Assembly: GCA_905236665.1 (NCBI GenBank)
Contig: CAJONF010000123.1
Span: 1 to 6,142, forward strand
DNA from: an uncultured Selenomonadaceae bacterium
GTDB taxonomy: Bacteria > Bacillota > Negativicutes > Selenomonadales > Selenomonadaceae
Direction: 5' to 3'
Length of the DNA stretch: 6,142 nucleotides
Shown here: positions 1 through 6,050 of the stretch, in pieces
How positions within the stretch are numbered: position 1 is the stretch's first letter
Layout of the letters: the number at the start of each line of letters is the position of its first letter
Made by a program: the position numbers and the translations under genes
The notes under the pieces: model-generated
Told to the model about the DNA's origin: nothing
Database searches by the model: none
What the model saw: only the letters and a program-made list of their open reading frames with translations

Positions 1-185
1 GCGTTAAGATTTTGATTTTGAGCCGCGAGATTTTCTATTTGCGTGTTGAAATTTTGAATTTGCGTTTGAAGTTCTTGATTATATTCGCGGAAATTTTTAT
101 TTTGCGTGTGAAGGTCTTCATTTTGCGCAAAAAGGCTTTGATTTTGTTCGTGAAGTTGTTCAATCTGCGCGGCAAGCTGATTATT
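1..185 (-). repeat. 21-bp-periodic heptad repeat encoding an Asn/Gln-rich coiled coil
   Basis: Residues 482-542 of the glycosyltransferase fall into at least eight consecutive heptads of the form [N/I]-x-x-[L/F]-x-x-Q, for example IEQLHEQ, NQSLFAQ, NEDLHTQ, NQELQTQ, IQNFNTQ and IENLAAQ. Leu/Phe recur at one core position, Asn/Ile at the other, and Gln/Tyr precede each core residue. At the DNA level this is a degenerate 21-base period that continues to the window edge. The Asn-rich core suggests a parallel oligomerising coiled coil, or a spacer between catalytic domains. The array probably arose by internal duplication. Confidence 0.85.
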
Positions 186-1628
186 TTTTTCTGCCAACTC
201 TGCAAAATTTTTCGTTAAAATTTCGGGATAATTTTCCTCGCGTTCGCCAAAAATTTCAAAAACCACACGTCCGGAAAGATTTTCTGCGCTAAAAATAATT
301 TGCGGGTCATTCGTTTTGAATCTGTGGAAGCCGTTGACGATTTCATTGGAATTTTCGCTGGAAATTTTTGATTCCACGCCGTTAATCAGCACGCGATTAA
401 TTTTGACAGAAATAAAATCCGTGTCCGGGTCAAAGCGCAAAAATTTCGCGGGATTTTCAATGTTTAAATCAATTTTTGCATAAAATTTCCCGTTTGTGTC
501 CACGCTGATAACTTTTTTTGCCGCCAAAGAAAAATTTTCGTCATTGCCGACAAAAAATTCGGCACGGAGCACGGGAATTTTCCATTCAAGATTAAAAATA
601 TCGAAGGAGCCACCGTCGCGCAGGAAAGTTTTTTCGTCGTAATCGTAAAGTTTTTTTATTTGCATGGCGGTAGTGGCATTAGTCAGCAAATTTTTTAGAA
701 TTTCTAAGCCGACAAGCTGAAAAGAATTCGTCGCGATACTTTCTTTTTCGAGACAAAGTTTAGCAAAGGCGAAGCGTCGATTAAATTGCCCGCTAACCAA
801 AAATTTTTTAGTTTCAGGGAAAACCTCCAAGAAAAATTTATCGTCAGCAAAATTTTCGATAAATTCTTTTGCCACAAAGAAAAATTCCAACTCGCCGCGA
901 ACAATTTTATCGAAAGTCGTCGCAGAAAAATTTTCCTGTCGTTCGCGCCGCAACCTAAACTGCGTCAAACGTTCGGGCAAAATAAAAATCTCGCCACGGA
1001 AGCAAAGCCAAATCCACGTTAAATAATCCGGCAGTTGCCAAAAACCGTGCGTGGCGTGCAGATGAAATTTTTCGGCAAAATCGCGGCGAATAACCGCTGA
1101 CGGGTGACAAAGGCAGTTCGCGTTATAAAAAAAATAGTTCAGCCACTGGGCACGCGAGCGGTTTTCTTGATCAAAAATTTTTTTATAGAAGTCATTATCG
1201 TCCGGATTGTGCAAATTTCCCTGCGCGTCGATAAAATCAACCCATGTAAAACACGCGGCGAAATTTTTATTCGCGTCAAGGAAAGAAATTTGCTTTTCGA
1301 GTTTGTCCGGCGACCAAGTGTCGTCGGAGTGGTGCACGGCGATATATTTTCCGCGTGCAGATTTTTCAGCGTCGGCTATAGCGATAACTGAGCCGCGATT
1401 TTCTTCGTACAGGAAAAATTTTATGCGCGGGTCATTAAAACTTTTGATAATATCGCGGCTGTTGTCGGTTGAGCCGTCGTCTACGATTAAAAGTTCAAAA
1501 TCGGTGAACGTTTGATTGAGGACGCTGTTAATTGCCGCCGAAATATAATTTGCATGATTATAACTTGTTAAAATCACGCTGACTTTCGGAGCCGAAGACT
1601 TGTCCTTTATTTTTTTAGGTCTTGCCAA
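1..1628 (-). CDS. Family 2 glycosyltransferase with C-terminal heptad coiled coil (partial, runs off left edge)
   Basis: A single minus-strand frame stays open for 542 codons to the window edge, with no stop, so the C-terminus is missing. Residues ~15-235 are a GT-A domain: nucleotide-sugar-binding strand VSVILTSYNHANYI (17-29), VDDGSTDNS (49-57), a DXD-like SDD metal site (101-103), HPSAVIRRD (175-183), and a late PDYLTW...LPERLTQFRLRR block (200-229) typical of family 2 enzymes. Residues ~345-465 look beta-rich, with an LRFDPD motif (397-402) reminiscent of accessory domains in large polysaccharide or protein glycosyltransferases. Residues 482-542 form heptads. It probably transfers a sugar from a nucleotide donor to a surface glycan or protein; acceptor and linkage cannot be told. 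No signal peptide or membrane segment is visible, so it is cytosolic or peripheral. I chose TTG at 1628 because AAAGG lies 8 bases upstream; the in-frame ATG at 1634 sits almost on that site. Further catalytic domains may follow beyond the edge. Confidence 0.9.
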   Translation of the reverse strand, partial: MARPKKIKDKSSAPKVSVILTSYNHANYISAAINSVLNQTFTDFELLIVDDGSTDNSRDIIKSFNDPRIKFFLYEENRGSVIAIADAEKSARGKYIAVHHSDDTWSPDKLEKQISFLDANKNFAACFTWVDFIDAQGNLHNPDDNDFYKKIFDQENRSRAQWLNYFFYNANCLCHPSAVIRRDFAEKFHLHATHGFWQLPDYLTWIWLCFRGEIFILPERLTQFRLRRERQENFSATTFDKIVRGELEFFFVAKEFIENFADDKFFLEVFPETKKFLVSGQFNRRFAFAKLCLEKESIATNSFQLVGLEILKNLLTNATTAMQIKKLYDYDEKTFLRDGGSFDIFNLEWKIPVLRAEFFVGNDENFSLAAKKVISVDTNGKFYAKIDLNIENPAKFLRFDPDTDFISVKINRVLINGVESKISSENSNEIVNGFHRFKTNDPQIIFSAENLSGRVVFEIFGEREENYPEILTKNFAELAEKNNQLAAQIEQLHEQNQSLFAQNEDLHTQNKNFREYNQELQTQIQNFNTQIENLAAQNQNLN

Positions 1629-1636
1629 GGTCATCA

Positions 1637-1641
1637 CCTTT
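1637..1641 (-). promoter_or_regulatory. Ribosome binding site that decides the glycosyltransferase start
   Basis: On the minus strand AAAGG, within AAAGGTGAT, matches the anti-Shine-Dalgarno sequence. It stands 8 bases before TTG (1628) but only 2 bases before the in-frame ATG (1634). The spacing favours the TTG. Confidence 0.6.
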
Positions 1642-1665
1642 CATTACGAAAATTTTTCGTCTAAG

Positions 1666-1694
1666 ATTGTATTTTATTCTGTCAAACCTTTCAA
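1666..1694 (-). promoter_or_regulatory. Sigma-A-type promoter for the glycosyltransferase
   Basis: Read on the minus strand: -35 TTGAAA (1689-1694), a 17-base spacer, and -10 TACAAT (1666-1671), each hexamer with five of six consensus matches. Transcription would start near 1659, giving a leader of about 30 bases. The promoter sits between the terminator of the STAS gene and this gene, so the glycosyltransferase is probably its own transcription unit. A TTGACA also lies inside the spacer but has no good -10 at proper distance. Confidence 0.7.
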
Positions 1695-1715
1695 GAATTT
1701 TTTTTATTTAAAATG

Positions 1716-1748
1716 AAAAATCCCCTTCCACAACAGAAGAGGATTTTT
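1716..1748 (-). terminator. Intrinsic terminator after the kinase-STAS unit
   Basis: A 13-base stem (1716-1728 with 1736-1748) closes a 7-base loop. In the minus-strand transcript every position pairs, one as U-G wobble; in the plus-strand transcript that pair becomes an A-C mismatch, so the hairpin fits the minus direction. The stem ends in five U residues. It begins 17 bases past the STAS stop codon. Confidence 0.8.
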
Positions 1749-1764
1749 AAGGCGCAAATTTTTT

Positions 1765-2061
1765 TTAAGCAATCGTCATCAAGCTGGCAAAACCCGTCAT
1801 GTCCAAAACTTCCATAACGGCTTCGCTCACGTTGATAAGTTTCATTGAGCCTTGCTTATTCATGCGTTTTTGAGCGACGAGCAACACTCTCAACCCCGCC
1901 GACGCGATATATTTCAATTCGGCGAAATCGAAAGTCAAATCCGTCACGCCGTTAAGCGCGGTTGTTAATTCTTTGGACAATTCAGGTGCGCTGCCCGCAT
2001 CGAGCCGCCCTATAACTTTAATCGTCAATGCACTGCCGTTTTGTTCCTTCTTAATTTCCAT
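1765..2061 (-). CDS. STAS-domain protein, anti-sigma-factor-antagonist (SpoIIAA-like) type
   Basis: A single small STAS domain fills the protein (98 residues from the chosen start). Seen directly: GRLDAGSAPELSKEL near the N-terminus, then FDFAELKYIASAGLRVLL, the family signature, in which the serine of SAGL is the residue normally phosphorylated by a cognate anti-sigma or switch kinase. A hydrophobic C-terminal half follows. Family members bind a serine kinase or regulator when unphosphorylated and release it when phosphorylated. The partner is not in this window. The start at 2061 is preferred because GGAG (2071-2074) lies 9 bases upstream; an in-frame ATG at 2076 would overlap the kinase reading frame by 11 bases and has no clear ribosome site. 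With the 2061 start the gene begins 4 bases after the kinase stop, which argues for translational coupling. The family is certain; its role in this cell is not. Confidence 0.93.
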   Translation of the reverse strand: MEIKKEQNGSALTIKVIGRLDAGSAPELSKELTTALNGVTDLTFDFAELKYIASAGLRVLLVAQKRMNKQGSMKLINVSEAVMEVLDMTGFASLMTIA

Positions 2062-2065
2062 TTCT

Positions 2066-3709
2066 TCATTCTCCATTCTTCATTGCGTTTTCACGAGCGG
2101 CGATATACTTGTTGACAGAGGCGATAAGTTGCACCACGTCAAACGGTTTGGCAATGTGATAATTCATACCGCTTTCCATGCTCATACGTTTATCCTCGTC
2201 GCGAGAGTTAGCACTCAACGCGATTATCGGCAAAACTTTTGCATCGGGGCGATCAAGTGCACGAATTGCCCGCGTCGCCTCGTAGCCGTTCATTATCGGC
2301 ATTTGTATATCCATTAAAACTAAATCATAATAACCTGGCGGGTGTTTGATAAAAACTTCCACAGCTTCAACGCCATCAGCAACAGTTTCAACGGAAAAAC
2401 CGGACTCCTCAAGAATAGTTTCAGCTAACATTCGGTTTAGTTCTATGTCATCAACCAAAAGAATCCTGTGACCGTAATTATTTTCCGCATTGATTTTTTC
2501 AATGGGCAATTCCTCTTCGTCATCGTCGCGAACGATTTTAAATGGCAAGCCGATAGTAAAAGTTGTCCCCTTACCTTTTTCGCTAACAGCTTCAATCGAG
2601 CCGCCCATCGCGTCGAGAAGTTTTTTTGCAATGGCAAGTCCAAGTCCCGCGCTGATATGTCCGGTCTTAGTCGAAGTTTCTTCGCGCTCAAAAGTTTCAT
2701 ACATACGCTTCATAAATTCGGGAGCCATGCCCACGCCGTCATCAGAAATTATAAATTCGCAACGGAGATAGCCCGCGTCGGAAACTTTTTTCTTTTTGGC
2801 AGAAATTTTTACGTGCCCACCTTCCGGCGTGAATTTTATCGCGTTGTCTAACAGTGCCGACAAAATTCTTCTGAAGTTCACGTCGTCAGTATAAACCAAT
2901 TCCCGCGGCAGATTTGTCACACATTCGAACGAAATATTTTTTTTGTCAGCTTTATGTTTATACGCGTGCACGACAATTAAAACCTGTTCTTCCAAATCGC
3001 AGACTTCTTTTCGGATTTGCGTTTTGCCGTAAGTAATTTTGCTCATGTCCAAAAGGTCGTTGACAAGCGTGAGCATTTGTCGGCTAGATTCGTCAACCTT
3101 AGCTAGATAATCTTTTAAAAGTTCCGGCTCGTTCAAATGCCGCCGCGCCAAATCTGTAAAGCCCATTATCGCGTTCAGCGGCGTTAAAATGTCGTGCGAA
3201 ATATTAAACAGAAACGCCGCTTTAATTTCGCTGGCTTGCTTTTCCTTGTCCAATTCCATTTCCATGCGCAGTTTTTCCTCCTGCATTTGTCGCCGTTCGG
3301 TTATATCACTGATAAAGACGTAAAAAACATCGCCGTGTTCGGGAAACGTGGCAAAATGTCCGTAATCGTCAATCCAGCGAACGGTGCCATCTTTGCGCGT
3401 GATTCGATATTCCACGTGGTCGAGGTGATCATTTTCGGGATCCGCTATTTGTTCTTCGATTGATTCTTGAATCGCGGCAAAGTCATCAGGATAAACCATG
3501 CCACGAAAAGTATAGCCCGTCAATTCTTTGAACTCGTCAAGATTTTCGCAACCGTAAATGTTTAAAACTTCGCTGTTCACGTAAAAAATATCGAATGGTT
3601 CATTAGCCGAATAAACAAAAAATCCGCCTGGAACTTGTTCAGCAACCCATTTTAACATCGGTAAAACCTCATACAAATATTTCTTGCCCAAAAAAGTAGT
3701 TTTTCCCAT
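2066..3709 (-). CDS. Cytoplasmic PAS-domain hybrid sensor histidine kinase/response regulator
   Basis: A 547-residue soluble hybrid kinase with no membrane segment. Order: a PAS fold at ~20-137 with PAC-like segment YRITRKDGTVRWIDDYG; a charged coiled linker at ~137-165; HisKA with SHDILTPLNAI, phospho-accepting His172; HATPase with N-box LDNAIKFT (~287-294), G1 DDGVGM (323-328) and G2 GLGLAI (355-360); a receiver at ~414-535 with acidic pair D420/D421, phospho-acceptor D467 in LMDIQMP, S499 and K521. A phosphotransfer domain is absent, so a separate HPt protein or back-transfer is implied. The ligand sensed by the PAS domain is unknown. A Leu stands where the H-box usually has Arg (HDILTP). 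The start at ATG 3709 is preferred for GGGAGG 4 bases upstream; the frame extends to a GTG at 3757, but that codon has no ribosome site and overlaps the candidate promoter. The STAS gene follows almost immediately, suggesting a joint pathway. Confidence 0.95.
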   Translation of the reverse strand: MGKTTFLGKKYLYEVLPMLKWVAEQVPGGFFVYSANEPFDIFYVNSEVLNIYGCENLDEFKELTGYTFRGMVYPDDFAAIQESIEEQIADPENDHLDHVEYRITRKDGTVRWIDDYGHFATFPEHGDVFYVFISDITERRQMQEEKLRMEMELDKEKQASEIKAAFLFNISHDILTPLNAIMGFTDLARRHLNEPELLKDYLAKVDESSRQMLTLVNDLLDMSKITYGKTQIRKEVCDLEEQVLIVVHAYKHKADKKNISFECVTNLPRELVYTDDVNFRRILSALLDNAIKFTPEGGHVKISAKKKKVSDAGYLRCEFIISDDGVGMAPEFMKRMYETFEREETSTKTGHISAGLGLAIAKKLLDAMGGSIEAVSEKGKGTTFTIGLPFKIVRDDDEEELPIEKINAENNYGHRILLVDDIELNRMLAETILEESGFSVETVADGVEAVEVFIKHPPGYYDLVLMDIQMPIMNGYEATRAIRALDRPDAKVLPIIALSANSRDEDKRMSMESGMNYHIAKPFDVVQLIASVNKYIAARENAMKNGE

Positions 3710-3747
3710 TATGCCTCCCGCCAAAGCAATTAGATTTTTCACGCGCA

Positions 3748-3777
3748 ATAATACCACACGTTAGCAAATTTGTACAA
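3748..3777 (-). promoter_or_regulatory. Candidate promoter for the kinase-STAS unit
   Basis: Minus strand: -35-like TTGTAC (3772-3777, weak), an 18-base spacer and -10 TATTAT (3748-3753). Transcription would start about 30 bases before the ATG at 3709, and thus after the alternative GTG, which supports the shorter kinase. The -35 lies in a perfect 10-base palindrome, TTTGTACAAA (3769-3778), which could be an operator. No terminator is visible between queE and the kinase, so read-through from queDE is also possible. Confidence 0.45.
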
Positions 3778-3785
3778 AGAAATTT

Positions 3786-4520
3786 TTAAAGCAAGCTGAT
3801 AATTTTATGCATCTGCGGAATGACGCGGACATTTTCCAATTTTTGCAGGGCGGCTACTTGAAAAGATAAAATTTTTTCCGGCGATGCCGCATGAATTTTT
3901 TTTACTGGCGTCACGGGCTGGATTATCAGCAAAATTTTTTTATCGACGTTTGCAATTAATTCTACTGCCGATAAAAATTCTTCACGCGTAGTTTCAGCCG
4001 CCACCACGATTTTTACATACAAATCTTTTTCACACGCGACGCGCAGAAATTTTTCGTGCAGGTTAAAAAGATTTTTCCCGACGCTCGGCAATTTTATATC
4101 CATGCTGACAATATCAATCGCGCCGGAAATTTTTTTTAATTCGTCGTGAAGTGTACCGTTCGTCTCCAAAAAAATTTTCACGCCGAAATTTTTTAACACG
4201 CTCGCCACGTCACGAACAAATTGCCAATGCAAAAGCGGTTCGCCGCCCGTGAAACTTATCGAATGTGTTGGAACTTCGCCACAAAAATTTTTTATAATGT
4301 CGACAACCTGCGCGGCATTGAGCGGATTTTTTTCATCGCGAAAAATCATCGAACCGGCGGAAGTTTCAACTTTGCAAAAATCGGCGCGTTGAAAATTCGT
4401 ATCGCAATAAGCACAGTTCAAATTGCAATCAGCCAGCCGCACGAAAATTTGTCGACAGCCGATATATTTTCCTTCGCCCTGCACCGAAGAAAAAATTTCT
4501 ATGACGTTCGCGCTATTCAT
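3786..4520 (-). CDS. queE: 7-carboxy-7-deazaguanine synthase (radical SAM)
   Basis: Radical SAM enzyme that contracts 6-carboxy-5,6,7,8-tetrahydropterin to 7-carboxy-7-deazaguanine, the second pterin step toward queuosine in tRNA or other 7-deazaguanines. Of 244 residues, the markers are IFSSVQGEGKYIG (9-21), the 4Fe-4S motif CNLNCAYC (Cys32, Cys36, Cys39), SAM-binding TGGEPLL (91-97), LETNG (118-122), MDIKLP (140-145), QPVTP (201-205) and the C-terminal IPQMHK. The length is normal for the family. The open frame extends upstream to 4628, but that part only overlaps queD in another frame. ATG at 4520 puts QGEG at the usual distance from the N-terminus. This ATG overlaps the queD stop by 8 bases and has no clear ribosome site, so translation is probably coupled to queD. 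The gene is rich in A/T runs, including 8-A tracts on the coding strand. Confidence 0.95.
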   Translation of the reverse strand: MNSANVIEIFSSVQGEGKYIGCRQIFVRLADCNLNCAYCDTNFQRADFCKVETSAGSMIFRDEKNPLNAAQVVDIIKNFCGEVPTHSISFTGGEPLLHWQFVRDVASVLKNFGVKIFLETNGTLHDELKKISGAIDIVSMDIKLPSVGKNLFNLHEKFLRVACEKDLYVKIVVAAETTREEFLSAVELIANVDKKILLIIQPVTPVKKIHAASPEKILSFQVAALQKLENVRVIPQMHKIISLL

Positions 4521-4884
4521 AATACATAACGCAGGAATTGGGCGATTCGTGAACTTTGACGGCGTACAATTTCGTTGAGCCGCTGAAAATTTCCGACAGG
4601 GCGAGCCGCTCAAAAATTTTCCGTGCAAGATTTTCTGCCGTAGGATTTTCTTTAGAAAAAGTTTCCTGCTCGTTTAAAAATCTGTGATCGAAATCCTCAA
4701 GGACTTTGTTAAGTTCCGACTTGAGAATTTTAAAATCAATCAACATTCCTAGCTTGTCCAAATTTTCGCCGCGAACAATAGCTTCGACGCGCCAATTATG
4801 CCCGTGCAAGCGGGCGCATTTGCCGTTGTAGCCGTCAATAAAATGCGCCGCCTCAAATGCCGCGCTAACAGTTATCTCGTACAA
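4513..4884 (-). CDS. queD: 6-carboxy-5,6,7,8-tetrahydropterin synthase
   Basis: Converts 7,8-dihydroneopterin triphosphate to 6-carboxytetrahydropterin, the substrate of the QueE encoded directly downstream. The 123 residues contain the full 6-pyruvoyl-tetrahydropterin-synthase-fold set: zinc ligands His14 (EAAHF), His27 and His29 (LHGHNW), catalytic Cys23 in GKCARLHGH, LIDF at 48-51, the DH pair at 66-67, the NPTAENLA helix and Glu113 in VHES. The length is normal for bacterial QueD. The start is a TTG codon, supported by AAAGGAG 9 bases upstream. The stop overlaps the start of queE, so the two enzymes are almost certainly made together. No queC, queF or tgt lies in the window, so later steps must be encoded elsewhere or be absent. 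Confidence 0.95.
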   Translation of the reverse strand: MYEITVSAAFEAAHFIDGYNGKCARLHGHNWRVEAIVRGENLDKLGMLIDFKILKSELNKVLEDFDHRFLNEQETFSKENPTAENLARKIFERLALSEIFSGSTKLYAVKVHESPNSCVMYYE

Positions 4885-4893
4885 ATTATCTAT

Positions 4894-4900
4894 CTCCTTT
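4894..4900 (-). promoter_or_regulatory. queD: Ribosome binding site for queD with TTG start
   Basis: AAAGGAG on the minus strand, 9 bases before TTG at 4884. No ATG or GTG in frame lies between it and the conserved N-terminus, so it fixes the unusual start codon. Confidence 0.8.
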
Positions 4901-4941
4901 ACAAAATAAAATCGGCGTCAACGCGCCGAAATTTTTTTTTA
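4901..4941 (-). terminator. Hairpin terminator between the 3D-domain gene and queD
   Basis: CGGCG (4913-4917) pairs with CGCCG (4924-4928) around a 6-base loop. On the minus strand it is followed by ATTTTATTTT and preceded by a run of A residues that can extend the stem; on the plus strand it is followed by a run of T residues. It lies just past the stop of the 3D-domain gene and is best read as its terminator. The flanking tracts would allow it to work in both directions. Confidence 0.7.
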
Positions 4942-4969
4942 TTCAATTTATCACCCGCCCTTTAATCAA
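4941..4969 (-). promoter_or_regulatory. Weak candidate promoter for queDE
   Basis: Minus strand: TTGATT (4964-4969), 17 bases, TTGAAT (4941-4946), each a four-of-six match. It overlaps the stop of the 3D-domain gene. If real, the 4913-4928 hairpin would be in the queDE leader. No better promoter was found between the hairpin and the queD ribosome site. Confidence 0.25.
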
Positions 4970-5906
4970 CAATGTAAATATCAATGTACTGTCTCCCGAA
5001 TTCAAAGCACTCTGCGACGGTATCAAAGGCAACGTCGATTTTATGTCCGACAATCGCGCCGCCGGTATCTTCAGCGACCGCGTAGCCATAACCAGGGATA
5101 AAAACTCTGGTGCCGAGCGGAATAACGCTGGGATCGGTGGCAATGACGCCGTAGCGGCATAAAGTTCCGGTTGCTGTGTAAGCACTCATTCCGGGTTCCG
5201 CGCTGGAATAAGCAGTTGCTTCTACACGAATAACATGGCTAAAATCGGGCACTTCGGAAGAGAATTCATAGTCGTTCAAGTCGAGTGGAGCGTCATCAAG
5301 CGCGGAATAAGTTCTACGTCCGCAAATTCCGTCAGCTTTCATGCCGCGGCTACTCTGAAAATTTTTCAATGCCTCAATCGTTTCCGAACCTGCTACGCCG
5401 TCAGCATCGCCGTCGTAAAAACCGTGTTCAATCAATTTGTTTTGCAGATGAACAACGCCTTCGCCTTTCATGCCAAGCTTGATAACGTCACCAACGCCAG
5501 CATATTGAACGATTTCGCTAACTGTGTTGACCACGCCGAGGACGGAGCCGACAGTTTTACCGGAATTTTCTTGTGGCGGTTCGGGAACATAATCGCCGAG
5601 TTGGAAAGTAGTTATATCAATTTCATCATAAGCCGCCGCCCGTAAAATTTTATAGGTTTGTGAGCCACACACGCCGTCAACTTCTAAACCGAGCGCGGAT
5701 TGAAAATTTTTAATTGCCGCGACCGTTGCCGAATCGTAAATGCCGTCAGCCTTGCCATGGAAAAGATTTTGCGCGATAAGGTATTCTTGAATCTCTTTAA
5801 CATCGTTGCCTCTGTCGCCGTACTTTAACGCTGCCGCCGAACAGAGACTTGTAAGACTCACGACGGAAATTAAGAGCAGCGTCCAAAAAAATCGCTTCAA
5901 CTTCAT
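4962..5906 (-). CDS. Exported peptidoglycan-binding protein with two PG_binding_1 domains and a C-terminal 3D domain
   Basis: A 314-residue secreted cell-wall protein, probably a lytic transglycosylase-type muralytic enzyme. A signal peptide occupies ~1-25 (basic MKLKR, a long hydrophobic stretch, then CSAAA); the segment before Cys22 does not fit a lipobox, so type I cleavage is likelier. Two peptidoglycan-binding repeats follow, at ~28-88 and ~141-202, each with YGDRGNDV- or LGMKGEGV-like starts, NFQS, and DG[VI]CG endings. A ~50-residue linker separates them. The 3D domain (~225-314) has TAYS, ATGT, and three conserved aspartates: D258 in TDPSVIPLG, D280 in EDTGG and D291 in KIDVAF. This matches the MltA/YocH-type catalytic fold, whose named family members cleave peptidoglycan glycan strands. 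ATG at 5906 follows GAGGTG by 6 bases. The gene has its own promoter and terminator, so it appears monocistronic. The substrate specificity is inferred. Confidence 0.93.
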   Translation of the reverse strand: MKLKRFFWTLLLISVVSLTSLCSAAALKYGDRGNDVKEIQEYLIAQNLFHGKADGIYDSATVAAIKNFQSALGLEVDGVCGSQTYKILRAAAYDEIDITTFQLGDYVPEPPQENSGKTVGSVLGVVNTVSEIVQYAGVGDVIKLGMKGEGVVHLQNKLIEHGFYDGDADGVAGSETIEALKNFQSSRGMKADGICGRRTYSALDDAPLDLNDYEFSSEVPDFSHVIRVEATAYSSAEPGMSAYTATGTLCRYGVIATDPSVIPLGTRVFIPGYGYAVAEDTGGAIVGHKIDVAFDTVAECFEFGRQYIDIYIVD

Positions 5907-5948
5907 TTCCTACACCTCGTTTATAATCTCTCTTTAATTTCTGCGGTG

Positions 5949-5957
5949 ATTATATCA
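5949..5957 (-). promoter_or_regulatory. Extended -10 promoter for the 3D-domain gene
   Basis: The minus strand reads TGATATAAT, a perfect TATAAT with the TGn extension. No good -35 is found 16-18 bases upstream, which an extended -10 can tolerate. The transcript would begin near 5942, about 36 bases before the ATG. Confidence 0.6.
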
Positions 5958-5967
5958 ACCCTTACTG

Positions 5968-5996
5968 AAAATCTTATGGCAAATAAGGTTTTTTTT
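5968..5996 (+). other. A/T-rich hairpin followed by a T run in the divergent intergenic region
   Basis: A 10-base stem (5968-5977 with 5983-5992, one U-G wobble) around GGCAA, followed by T residues to 5996. It pairs fully only in the plus-strand transcript. With no plus-strand gene upstream, it could stop antisense transcription coming out of the 3D-domain gene, or it could be chance in A/T-rich DNA. Confidence 0.3.
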
Positions 5997-6015
5997 CCGG
6001 TGATTCAAAAATTTT

Positions 6016-6044
6016 TTGTAAAAATACCTGCGTTCTGCTATAAT
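6016..6044 (+). promoter_or_regulatory. Strong rightward promoter
   Basis: -35 TTGTAA (6016-6021), a 17-base spacer, and -10 TATAAT (6039-6044) preceded by TGC, an extended -10. Transcription should start near 6051. It is divergent from the 3D-domain gene promoter, about 85 bases away, and drives whatever gene starts at the right edge. Confidence 0.75.
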
Positions 6045-6050
6045 GCAAGA

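Noticed and set aside
12..218. Plus-strand 68-residue hydrophobic ORF at the left edge
   Set aside because: It is the antisense of the 21-base-periodic heptad repeat; its own Leu/Phe periodicity is a by-product of that repeat and it has no ribosome site.
704..904. Minus-strand 66-residue ORF
   Set aside because: It is a shifted frame inside the glycosyltransferase, whose own frame stays open throughout with coherent family motifs.
786..1515. Several plus-strand ORFs of 78-102 residues
   Set aside because: All lie antisense to the glycosyltransferase and show no recognisable domain or convincing start signal.
2468..2851. Plus-strand 127-residue ORF
   Set aside because: Antisense shadow of the HATPase region of the kinase; no family motifs.
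3710..3757. Longer kinase starting at GTG 3757
   Set aside because: There is no ribosome site before the GTG, the candidate -10 overlaps it, and GGGAGG precedes the ATG at 3709.
4521..4628. N-terminal extension of queE to an ATG at 4628
   Set aside because: The extra 36 residues overlap queD out of frame and look unrelated to the family; the QGEG motif sits at its normal distance from the ATG at 4520.
4885..4965. preQ1 riboswitch upstream of queD
   Set aside because: No preQ1 aptamer-like arrangement was recognised; only a simple GC hairpin with A/T tracts is present.
5235..5645. Plus-strand 136-residue ORF
   Set aside because: Antisense to the peptidoglycan-binding repeats of the 3D-domain gene; no domain seen.
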